Assembly: GCA_028694115.1 (NCBI GenBank)
Contig: JAQUUB010000074.1
Coordinates: forward strand, 1 to 21,708
DNA from: Lachnospiraceae bacterium
Lineage (GTDB): Bacteria; Bacillota_A; Clostridia; Lachnospirales; Lachnospiraceae
DNA length: 21,708 bases
Direction of reading: 5' to 3'
How positions within the stretch are numbered: position 1 is the first letter of the stretch; each line of letters begins with the position of its first letter. The notes under the pieces were generated by a model. The model was not told the DNA's origin. It saw nothing but the letters and a program-made list of their open reading frames with translations, and did not search any database. Positions 1 through 5,907 of this stretch are shown here, in pieces. The translations under genes were made by a program, and so were the position numbers.

Positions 1-2
1 AT

Positions 3-302
3 GTTGATGATGATATAGCGGAAACAGATGAAGAATATCAGCTTATTATCAGTGGCTGGTGGGTGCATGTCCCTGAATTAAATTTGAATCTGTATGAAGG
101 AGTTGTATGCAACTGGGAGGAAGAATCTCAGATGTTCATGCCTGATTTTGCAGTCACTGTAGTATATGAAGCTGATGCAGAGCATCAAGATTATATCTAC
201 TACGAGCAGGATGGAATGGTGATCACATTAGCGAACTGGCTAAATGGTCGTGTTCCGTTGGAGATTATAGAGCAGATGCGTTGTTATATACGCAAAGAGT
301 AG
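3..302 (+). CDS. Partial unrecognised protein, C-terminal 99 residues
   Basis: The reading frame is open from the first bases of the window and ends at TAG 300-302, so this is the C-terminal part of a gene that begins upstream. An internal ATG at 63 exists, but the frame continues before it with plausible protein sequence, so 63 is probably not the true start. The fragment is acidic and rich in aromatic residues (WW, YYEQDG, NWEEES), with no motif I recognise. It is followed 70 bases later by the SpoVG-like gene on the same strand and probably shares its operon. The function is unknown. Confidence 0.6.
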   Translation, partial: VDDDIAETDEEYQLIISGWWVHVPELNLNLYEGVVCNWEEESQMFMPDFAVTVVYEADAEHQDYIYYEQDGMVITLANWLNGRVPLEIIEQMRCYIRKE

Positions 303-372
303 CGGAGTGGATTGCGAAATATCCGATTTAGTTTTTGGTGTATGCCTAGAGCATACAGAAAGTGAGGAATAT

Positions 373-1074
373 ATGAAATATTCGATTAATGTGAATGAAG
401 TAAAAACAAAAGAAGGCAATATCAAAGGATTTGCTACAGTAGTATTTGGAGATGCTTTTAAGATTACCAATATTGCAATATTAGAAAATCCAGAAAGACA
501 ACAGTTATTTGTATCTATGCCTAGATATCGTTCCAGTGAACATGATGAAAATGGGGGCACTATTTATAAGGATGTGTGCAATCCAATCACAAAGGAATTT
601 CGTGAAGAGTTATATGACAATATCATCGAAGCTTATGAGACTGTAAAAACGCAGGCAAAAGAGCAGGGGCAGGTGGAAAAGCCACAGGCTGAAATGCCAG
701 AGTTTTCGGTAAAGGTTACACCTTTTGAAAGAAGTGGAAGCAATGTTCGTGGACTAGCCCGTATTTATTTCGATAATAACTTTATTGTAAATAATGTGAG
801 CATCCTTCAGGGAAAAGATGAGCTCTTTGTTGCAATGCCAGCTTATAAGACAAAGCAGACGGATGAACAGGGAAAAGCAATTTATCAGGACGTATGTTAT
901 CCGGTAACAAAAGAGTTCCGTGAAAAACTCTATGGTGAAGTAATGAAAACCTACGAGGAAGAAAAGGAAAAGAAGCAGGAGGAACAAAAAGAAACTGAAA
1001 AAGACAAGGAGAAAGATAAGGAAAAGTCAGGACAGTTTCAGGGTTCACCAGATAGGGAGACACCATTTAGATAA
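373..1074 (+). CDS. Tandem SpoVG-domain protein
   Basis: This 233-residue protein carries two copies of the SpoVG fold, at about residues 1-95 and 112-190. Each has the family hallmarks: a strand with 'NIAIL' or 'NVSIL', then 'LFVSMP' or 'LFVAMP', then 'YKDVCNPITKEFRE' or 'YQDVCYPVTKEFRE'. Classical SpoVG is a single domain of about 90-100 residues and is a nucleic-acid-binding regulator in Gram-positives. The C-terminus is a charged Lys/Glu tail. I prefer the ATG at 373: it has GTGAGG five bases upstream and begins exactly at the SpoVG domain. A GTG at 307 would add 22 residues not typical of the family. Tandem copies of this kind occur on integrative elements of Clostridia. A role in regulating the element is inferred. 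Confidence 0.85.
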   Translation: MKYSINVNEVKTKEGNIKGFATVVFGDAFKITNIAILENPERQQLFVSMPRYRSSEHDENGGTIYKDVCNPITKEFREELYDNIIEAYETVKTQAKEQGQVEKPQAEMPEFSVKVTPFERSGSNVRGLARIYFDNNFIVNNVSILQGKDELFVAMPAYKTKQTDEQGKAIYQDVCYPVTKEFREKLYGEVMKTYEEEKEKKQEEQKETEKDKEKDKEKSGQFQGSPDRETPFR

Positions 1075-1093
1075 TTAAGTGTTGTAGATGAAG

Positions 1094-1116
1094 GAGCCAG
1101 GGATAATCCCTGGCTC
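1094..1116 (+). terminator. Perfect 10-bp hairpin between genes, weak terminator or attenuator
   Basis: GAGCCAGGGA at 1094-1103 pairs perfectly with TCCCTGGCTC at 1107-1116 around a TAA loop. It lies 19 bases after the SpoVG-like stop. The following bases (TATTAAAATTC) are a poor U-tract, so it may be a partial terminator, a processing site or an mRNA 3'-end stabiliser rather than a full stop. Confidence 0.6.
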
Positions 1117-1143
1117 TATTAAAATTCAGGAGGAAAAGACAGT

Positions 1144-1599
1144 ATGATGAAGAGAGAGTTTCAAAAGGCAGCAGTATTTGCAATTGTGCCAGCTATTATT
1201 GAGTGTGCAAAGGTAGAAGGTAAAAAGCTGACATTAAGTGTGACTTCTAAGTTCCATAACACATTTATTAATCTTAAATTTGATGGAGGCATGTTACAAA
1301 TTAACATATATCAAAAAGGTGAAATAACATATAAAGTCTGGGATTGTATTGGAATATGCCAAGAGGAATATGTGAAATATTATGTTTATAAAGAGAATGA
1401 CAATCATGAACGGGTCTTAGCTAAGTTTGTTGAAGATTTTAAAAGATTTTTAGCAGATGTGTATTCGATTGACGATGTGCATGACTTCTCAGATGTGTTC
1501 GATTTTACAGTGGAAGGAGACCCTAATAATTCACTGGGAAAGTATGAGAAGTTTATCAAAGTTATGTATGGAGAAGAAGAGTGGAATGAGGAGGTATAA
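1144..1599 (+). CDS. Unrecognised 151-aa protein
   Basis: A clean ORF with a strong AGGAGG at 1128-1133, ten bases before the ATG. The product is a soluble alpha/beta-looking protein of 151 residues, without signal peptide or membrane segment, with an acidic C-terminal half ('DVHDFSDVFDFTVEGD'). I do not recognise a family. It ends three bases before the next gene, whose ATG is at 1603, so the two are translationally linked. By position it belongs to the same element-type operon as the SpoVG-like gene. Confidence 0.7.
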   Translation: MMKREFQKAAVFAIVPAIIECAKVEGKKLTLSVTSKFHNTFINLKFDGGMLQINIYQKGEITYKVWDCIGICQEEYVKYYVYKENDNHERVLAKFVEDFKRFLADVYSIDDVHDFSDVFDFTVEGDPNNSLGKYEKFIKVMYGEEEWNEEV

Positions 1600-1602
1600 G
1601 CT

Positions 1603-2448
1603 ATGGATGTAGAAAAATCATTAACACAGGAAGAAATGATACAGGAATTAATCAATCTGCTGAAAATAAATAACATGGTGAATAAGGCAAATGACATATA
1701 TGAAACGGCAGCTTATGTAGATGGACTGGAGCAGAAGCTAGACCAAGTAATGAAGGAGCTTACTACAGTTAAGAAACAGCTAGCAGATATTCAGGAACAG
1801 TCGTTTATCAAGGATTTCAAAGAAAGCTTGTCGAATATGCTTGATAAAATGGAGAATCGCTGTGTAGAAATAAAAGATCAGATATTTGAAGTGAAAGAGC
1901 AAATGACAGATAAAGCTAAAGAGATCGTTCGGGCAGTGAAACAAAAGGGTATAGAAGCACTTAATAAGGTAGCAGAATTTGTAGGAATTAAAGCAAAACT
2001 GGAAAGTATCCGAGGGAAAATCAAAGAAGCTGTTATAGATACAAATCATGCCCTTGTAAAGATTGATGGTCTGGGGAGTGGTATTCGTGAAGCAGGGCAG
2101 AAGGTAGCAAACACCATAAGAACATTTGCAGATAAAGAGGAGTTGGATTATTCGCAGAAAGAGAAGAAGTTCTCAAAGACAGAAGTAATTAAAAAGCCAT
2201 TTTTTGTGAAAAGAAAGTTACTGGAGGGAATGGAGCTTCGACTCAATGCAGCGATTGATAAAGTAGATAGTTTATCGAAGGATGTGGAAATAAGTCGAGT
2301 GGAGAAGAAAAGTGTGGATAATGTAGAAAGAATTGAAGGTGAAGAGGTTAGTACAGCTATGTTGTCAATGGTTGCAGAGCAGAAAAATGTGTATGCAGCG
2401 GAACCAATGATGATTGAGACACCTTTGAAACAGGGGAAGAGTAGATAA
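1603..2448 (+). CDS. Coiled-coil protein, possibly DUF6674 family
   Basis: This 281-residue protein starts three bases after the preceding stop; GAGGAGG of the upstream gene's last codons serves as its ribosome binding site. Residues about 40-150 are strongly heptad-like and rich in Lys, Glu, Gln and Ile ('YVDGLEQKLDQVMKELTTV' and onward), which predicts a long coiled coil. The 'DIYETAAYVDGLEQKLDQV' region resembles proteins labelled DUF6674 on clostridial integrative elements; that match is from memory and tentative. No enzymatic motif is visible. It is the last gene before a strong terminator. Confidence 0.7.
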   Translation: MDVEKSLTQEEMIQELINLLKINNMVNKANDIYETAAYVDGLEQKLDQVMKELTTVKKQLADIQEQSFIKDFKESLSNMLDKMENRCVEIKDQIFEVKEQMTDKAKEIVRAVKQKGIEALNKVAEFVGIKAKLESIRGKIKEAVIDTNHALVKIDGLGSGIREAGQKVANTIRTFADKEELDYSQKEKKFSKTEVIKKPFFVKRKLLEGMELRLNAAIDKVDSLSKDVEISRVEKKSVDNVERIEGEEVSTAMLSMVAEQKNVYAAEPMMIETPLKQGKSR

Positions 2449-2459
2449 AAAGCAGAAAG

Positions 2460-2506
2460 CATCAAGTTGGACTATGATAAGGTCTGGCTTGGTGATTTTT
2501 TGTTTT
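2460..2506 (+). terminator. Rho-independent terminator of the left operon
   Basis: Bases 2460-2472 pair with 2482-2494 (13 pairs, four of them G-T wobbles) around a 9-base loop, followed directly by TTTTTTGTTTT at 2496-2506. It lies 11 bases after the coiled-coil gene stop and separates the left operon from the small-gene strip. Confidence 0.85.
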
Positions 2507-2685
2507 AACAAAAGTAACAGCTGAGGGTAACAGATGAGAATAAAATTGAAAGAAATAATTTGGACTATAAGATATAATTTAAAAGTACTGGCTTGACAAT
2601 AAAGCAGGCGATTTATTTTGAAAAAATGAGCAGAAGTACTGGAATTTTATGTAAAATTAAATGAGTATGTGAAAGGACTAATAAA

Positions 2686-3348
2686 GTGAAACAAAACTAT
2701 AAAATAGATCGATTACGAATCTTGGGATATAATAATGTAAAAAAATTAAAGGAAGTAGGGGCATGCAGATATTTGGCAAAAAGTCAGTTGGCGAAATGCT
2801 CAGCTAAAAGCAAAAAGTTTATATATTTAAACTTTCGTGGATCACGTTTTAAAGATACAAATTTTACAGCCACAACTTTTTTAGGATGTGATTTTTGGGG
2901 AGCTTCATTCAATAAATGCAATTTCAAAAATGCACATATATCGGATTGTGTTTTTATGGCTTGCAAATTCAAAAACTGTAATTTTGAAGGAGCTAAGATT
3001 GAGTATACAACTATTGTAAATACAAATTTATCCGAATGCAAAAAGATTGAATTTGAAAACAGTGTGGACATATTAAAACAATATCCGGAATGTCAATTAG
3101 AGCAGGAATTAATTGATTCTTTAGATAAACTAAAGGAGAATCCACTTATTCGAAAATGTAAACTTCTACATCTTCCAGGGAATAAATATAATAAGTTGAA
3201 TCTGTACTTGCTGCAGAAAAAATTCACAGAGAGAGAATTACCACCGTTACTTTTAGGAATAGCTGATAAATCGAAATCAGAATTAAGAAATATAACTACA
3301 TATAAAAAGCTTGAAAATACATTGAAACATGACAAAAGAGTGATATAA
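2686..3348 (+). CDS. Pentapeptide-repeat protein
   Basis: This 220-residue protein has an uninterrupted run of about 14 pentapeptides at residues 50-119 of the A(D/N)LXX type, with F or I at the central position (FKDTN, FLGCD, FWGAS, FNKCN, FKNCN, FEGAK). Pentapeptide repeats form a right-handed quadrilateral beta helix; some members mimic DNA and bind gyrase, but nothing here proves that. The repeats are unusually rich in Cys. Residues about 120-220 are helical and charged, without a known domain. It starts at GTG 2686 with GAAAGGA at 2671-2677. The last codons overlap a promoter (3322-3349) for the next unit. Upstream, 2507-2685 holds an isolated TATAAT (2573-2578) and a TTGACA (2593-2598), but no well-spaced promoter pair. 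Confidence 0.85.
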   Translation: MKQNYKIDRLRILGYNNVKKLKEVGACRYLAKSQLAKCSAKSKKFIYLNFRGSRFKDTNFTATTFLGCDFWGASFNKCNFKNAHISDCVFMACKFKNCNFEGAKIEYTTIVNTNLSECKKIEFENSVDILKQYPECQLEQELIDSLDKLKENPLIRKCKLLHLPGNKYNKLNLYLLQKKFTERELPPLLLGIADKSKSELRNITTYKKLENTLKHDKRVI

Positions 3349-3349
3349 T
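3322..3349 (+). promoter_or_regulatory. Sigma-A promoter with extended -10
   Basis: TTGAAA at 3322-3327 and TATAAT at 3344-3349 are spaced by 16 bases, with TG at 3341-3342 forming an extended -10. The predicted start near 3355-3357 coincides with the first base of the folded leader RNA. The -10 overlaps the stop codon of the pentapeptide-repeat gene. The 14-mer AGAGTGATATAATA is shared exactly with the BREX promoter at 4361-4374. Confidence 0.75.
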
Positions 3350-3354
3350 AAATA

Positions 3355-3420
3355 AGTCCCGCCCCACACAGTTGAGAGACTGTGATGCTAATAATGCTTG
3401 GAAACAAGAGAATGGGGACT
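3355..3420 (+). ncRNA. Structured 5' leader, three-stem junction
   Basis: AGTCCC (3355-3360) pairs with GGGACT (3415-3420), enclosing two hairpins: CACAGT/ACTGTG (3367-3372 with 3379-3384, loop TGAGAG) and CTTG-GAAA-CAAG (3397-3408), a GNRA-capped stem. This is a compact three-way-junction fold that begins at the predicted transcription start and precedes a small ORF with a strong ribosome binding site. It matches no riboswitch class I can name. It could be a cis-regulatory leader or part of a type I toxin mRNA that controls translation. Confidence 0.5.
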
Positions 3421-3455
3421 GTAATATGATAGCTAACATTCAAGGAGGGATGTCT

Positions 3456-3548
3456 ATGATTTCTAATGTGAGTACCGTTGTTGGATTTTTAAGTCTGGTT
3501 GTTGGAAAAATATTTAGTTTAGTAGTGTCTCTCGATTGTTTGGGGTAA
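3456..3548 (+). CDS. 30-aa hydrophobic peptide, possible type I toxin
   Basis: AAGGAGGG at 3442-3449 is followed by ATG 3456 at ideal spacing (an ATG at 3450 is too close to it). The 30-residue product is hydrophobic (core 'STVVGFLSLVVGKIFSLVVS'), enough for one membrane span, and ends at TAA 3546-3548. With its own promoter, folded leader and terminator, it resembles the small membrane toxins of type I systems or holin-like peptides. I see no convincing antisense promoter, so the antitoxin is not identified. A merely structural or spurious ORF remains possible. Confidence 0.5.
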   Translation: MISNVSTVVGFLSLVVGKIFSLVVSLDCLG

Positions 3549-3675
3549 TGACATGGAAGTTATCATAAATCAAAGAAATTTTTGGATATATATTTTAGGA
3601 TCAAAATTAGCCATAATAAACTTGCGTTGTTTTTTGAAGGAGTACTGATTATTGGACAATTGATATTTTATACTG

Positions 3676-3720
3676 GAATCAGGATAGGGTGAAAATACCT
3701 TGTCTTGATTCTTTTTTTAT
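3676..3720 (+). terminator. Strong rho-independent terminator
   Basis: Bases 3676-3690 pair with 3697-3711 (15 pairs, a few G-T wobbles) around a 6-base loop, followed by TTTTTTTATTTT from 3712. It ends the small unit that starts near 3356. Between the peptide stop (3548) and this hairpin (3549-3675) I see no other gene. Confidence 0.9.
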
Positions 3721-3766
3721 TTTACGGTTAAACAATAAACTATTCAAAATTATGGAGGAAGAGAAA

Positions 3767-3976
3767 ATGGCAAGTGCACCTAGGAAATGCCCAATGTGTG
3801 GGGAAATTGTAAATTGGAAAAAGGTTGATACAGCAAAGAAAGGTTTTAGTGTGGGAAAGGCAGCAGTTGGAGGCGTGTTACTTGGACCGGTAGGATTGAT
3901 AGGAGGAGCACTAGGAAAAAAGAAATCTTCATATTATTGCGGAAAATGTGGATTTAATCATGAATATAATGGTTGA
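3767..3976 (+). CDS. 69-aa zinc-ribbon protein with Gly-rich hydrophobic hairpin
   Basis: The start is ATG 3767, with GGAGG at 3754-3758 eight bases upstream; the longer frame from 3689 would start inside the terminator and is rejected. The protein has a CPMCG knuckle near the N-terminus (residues 8-12) and a CGKCG knuckle near the C-terminus, together a four-Cys zinc ribbon. Between them is a Gly-rich hydrophobic stretch ('GGVLLGPVGLIGGALG'), like a glycine zipper or a short membrane hairpin. Proteins of this split zinc-ribbon shape are common in Firmicutes and mostly uncharacterised. A membrane-associated role is possible but unproven. It stands alone between a terminator and a small Cys-rich ORF. 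Confidence 0.75.
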   Translation: MASAPRKCPMCGEIVNWKKVDTAKKGFSVGKAAVGGVLLGPVGLIGGALGKKKSSYYCGKCGFNHEYNG

Positions 3977-4090
3977 TATATTTTATTAGCATATAATTCT
4001 GTTTGCTCAAAATAAGTAAGAGTATCTTTTGGGGTAACTTTGAAAGGCACTCGTATGGTTATGTTTTGAAAAATTGCAGGAGGGAAGATA

Positions 4091-4207
4091 GTGATTAAAA
4101 GATTGAAACACTGGATATTTAAGAGCAGGAAAAAACATTGCAAACGGTGTTGTGTTACGTGCGAATACTTTCAACAATGTCTTGATGAAGATGGTGATAG
4201 TACATAA
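4091..4207 (+). CDS. 38-aa Cys-rich basic small protein
   Basis: GTG 4091 is preceded by AGGAGGG at 4078-4084, six bases away. The product has a basic N-terminal half (VIKRLKHWIFKSRKKH) followed by a cluster of four cysteines in 'CKRCCVTCEYFQQC' counting the first, a fifth at its end, and then an acidic tail (LDEDGDST). The spacing looks like a metal-binding knuckle. No family is recognised. The strong ribosome binding site is the main support. 4208-4344 to its right holds no gene I can support. Confidence 0.45.
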   Translation: MIKRLKHWIFKSRKKHCKRCCVTCEYFQQCLDEDGDST

Positions 4208-4344
4208 TTTGAAAAATTTCGTTCATGTAGCCACTCTACGGTTGCCACACTGCTAAAATGCCCTTACGCCCTTACGTATTACTAAAACTACAAATTCTTG
4301 ATTTAAAATATTAAAAAATATCTTTGCAAATACGAATATTCCGT

Positions 4345-4373
4345 TTGAACCAAATTACATAGAGTGATATAAT
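4345..4373 (+). promoter_or_regulatory. Promoter of the BREX operon
   Basis: TTGAAC at 4345-4350 and TATAAT at 4368-4373 are spaced by exactly 17 bases, with TGA directly before the -10 giving an extended -10 (TGn). It reads into the XRE regulator at 4424 and probably into the whole operon to 21061, since no strong terminator is seen in between. The predicted start is near 4380. Confidence 0.8.
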
Positions 4374-4389
4374 AGTCTCGTTAGCGATT

Positions 4390-4407
4390 TAACAAATATA
4401 TTTGTTA
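4390..4407. promoter_or_regulatory. 18-bp perfect palindrome, candidate operator
   Basis: TAACAAATATATTTGTTA is a perfect inverted repeat lying between the -10 box and the ATG of the XRE regulator, just downstream of the predicted transcription start. This is the expected place for an autorepressor site. Binding by the adjacent XRE protein is inferred. Confidence 0.6.
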
Positions 4408-4423
4408 TTGATGAGGTAAAAAT

Positions 4424-4660
4424 ATGACAATATCGTACAATAAGCTATGGAAACTAATGATTGATAAAAATCTGAATAAAGGTGATGTTTGTAATAAAAC
4501 TGGTATTAGCAGTAGTACTATGGCAAAAATGACCAATGGTGAGCCGGTAACCTTACAGGTATTAGAAAAAATCTGTAGAGAATTAAAGTGTAACATAGAT
4601 AATGTTATGGAATTTAAGTTTGATGCAGATGATAATTCTCAGAATGAGAATGAAAAATAA
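4424..4660 (+). CDS. XRE/Cro-type HTH regulator
   Basis: This 78-residue protein is essentially one helix-turn-helix domain of the HTH_26 Cro/C1 type: 'LWKLMIDKNLNKGDVCNKTG' (helices 1-2), 'ISSSTMAKMTNGEPV' (recognition helix) and 'LEKICRELKCNIDNVMEF', then a short acidic tail. GAGG at 4413-4416 is its ribosome binding site. It is the first gene after the BREX promoter, 51 bases before brxA, with a palindrome in its leader, so it most likely controls the operon. Typical BREX regulators (BrxR) are larger WYL-domain proteins; this one has no WYL domain. Confidence 0.85.
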   Translation: MTISYNKLWKLMIDKNLNKGDVCNKTGISSSTMAKMTNGEPVTLQVLEKICRELKCNIDNVMEFKFDADDNSQNENEK

Positions 4661-4711
4661 GTTCAGATGATTAAATAGTTAATTACATAGAATTTGGAAA
4701 AGAGGTTTTTT

Positions 4712-5305
4712 ATGGAATATAGCGCAGGATTAACTTCAAAGTTATTTTGGTTGCAAGAAGCAAGGAAAACAGCAACATATATATTACAAAATTATGATAA
4801 GTCAGCAATAAAAGAAATTGCGTGGGAAGAAAATATATATCAAGTAAAAGCTGAATATCGTGCGTATGAGGTATTAAATGGAACATTTCGCCGAATGGAA
4901 CTATTACCAAAAGAAGTGCTAACTGAGTTTATTAATTGTAATATAGAAATGGCGAAGATTATTAATTTAGTTTCTATTTTACTTGATAGCAGGTTGTTTT
5001 TTGAATTCATGTTTGAAGTGTATGATGAAAAAATATGGCTTGGTGAAAAAGAAATCACAGATAGAGATTTAAATGTATTTTTTGATGGGAAAATAAAACA
5101 AAGTGATGTGGTGGCAGGCTGGACAGAAATTGCAATCAAAAAGTTGAAACAATGTTTTACGAGAATGCTGTTTGAGGCAGGGGTGCTAGAAAATAGCTCA
5201 AAACCAAGAACTATTAGACAAGCGCATATCGATTATAGACTGGAAGAACTAATGAATAAAAATGGTTTAGAGATTTATCTAAAAGCAATAAAAGGAGCTA
5301 GATGA
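4712..5305 (+). CDS. brxA: BrxA, BREX protein (DUF1819)
   Basis: A 197-residue protein of the DUF1819 family, the usual first core gene of type 1 BREX. It shows the N-terminal signature 'YSAGLTSKLFWLQEARKTA', the helical middle, and the C-terminal stretch 'IRQAHIDYRLEELM'. BrxA is a small helical DNA-binding protein needed for restriction in some BREX systems. I chose ATG 4712, with AGAGG at 4701-4705; a TTG at 4694 in frame is less likely. The stop overlaps the start of brxB (ATGA, 5302-5305), so the two are translationally coupled. No residues appear missing. Confidence 0.92.
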   Translation: MEYSAGLTSKLFWLQEARKTATYILQNYDKSAIKEIAWEENIYQVKAEYRAYEVLNGTFRRMELLPKEVLTEFINCNIEMAKIINLVSILLDSRLFFEFMFEVYDEKIWLGEKEITDRDLNVFFDGKIKQSDVVAGWTEIAIKKLKQCFTRMLFEAGVLENSSKPRTIRQAHIDYRLEELMNKNGLEIYLKAIKGAR

Positions 5306-5889
5306 GTATGGCTGGATTAGATGAAAGGTTGAATTTAATTGAAAATAAGATTTCAGAAAAGTCTTTCCGTGAAAATAAAGGATTGGGTAATGAGGTCGGA
5401 TATTATATTTTTGATTATGATCCAAGGGAAGAATTGTTTGTAAGAAATCACATTCAATATTTAAAAGATAAAATTAATAATAGCAATAAAGGATTTGAGA
5501 TTGTTGAATTTGACTTATTCCATCTAATGATAGAAATCTTAGAAGAAGAAGGCTATTTGGAAGCATTTTTCGAGTTGGAAAAAGAGAATGGTTTTTTTGA
5601 GATGGCTGAAAATCTGGTAGAAACTTTAGGATTAGATGAAACCAATGAGTTGAATCTGATTTTGGGAAAGATTTTGGAGAATGATTTGAGCAACAAAGTT
5701 GTTTTCCTTACTGGAGTGGGAAAATGTCATCCAATTATAGCATCTCATAACATTTTGAATAATTTACATCAGGTTTTCGATACATCACCTGTTATATTAT
5801 TTTATCCAGGAAAGTATAGTGGGCAAGATTTAAAGTTATTTAACACAATTGATAGCAAAAATTATTACAGAGCATTTCATCTTGTATAG
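5302..5889 (+). CDS. brxB: BrxB, BREX protein (DUF1788)
   Basis: This 195-residue protein belongs to DUF1788, the second core gene of type 1 BREX. Diagnostic segments are 'GYYIFDYDPREELFVRNHI' near the N-terminus and the C-terminal block 'FLTGVGKCHPIIASHNILNN' followed by 'PVILFYPGKYSGQDL' and 'YYRAFHLV'. Its length is normal. Its exact biochemical role is not settled; it is required for BREX function and is thought to work with BrxC and PglZ. It overlaps brxA by 4 nt, and 18 bases separate it from brxC. A second ATG at 5308 is an alternative start. Confidence 0.93.
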   Translation: MSMAGLDERLNLIENKISEKSFRENKGLGNEVGYYIFDYDPREELFVRNHIQYLKDKINNSNKGFEIVEFDLFHLMIEILEEEGYLEAFFELEKENGFFEMAENLVETLGLDETNELNLILGKILENDLSNKVVFLTGVGKCHPIIASHNILNNLHQVFDTSPVILFYPGKYSGQDLKLFNTIDSKNYYRAFHLV

Positions 5890-5907
5890 AACAGAGGAGG
5901 GGAAACA

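Noticed and set aside
3689..3766. Longer N-terminus for the zinc-ribbon protein.
   Set aside because: It would start inside the terminator hairpin and has no ribosome binding site; ATG 3767 has GGAGG at ideal distance.
4048..4054. CACTCGT, complementary to the ACGAGTG loop, in the leader of the Cys-rich peptide.
   Set aside because: A 7-base match is expected about once by chance in a window of this size, so pairing with the small RNA is not supported.
4256..4280. Short direct repeat CCCTTACG CCCTTACG upstream of the BREX promoter.
   Set aside because: Only two adjacent 8-base units; no array, inverted repeat or mobile-element end is associated.
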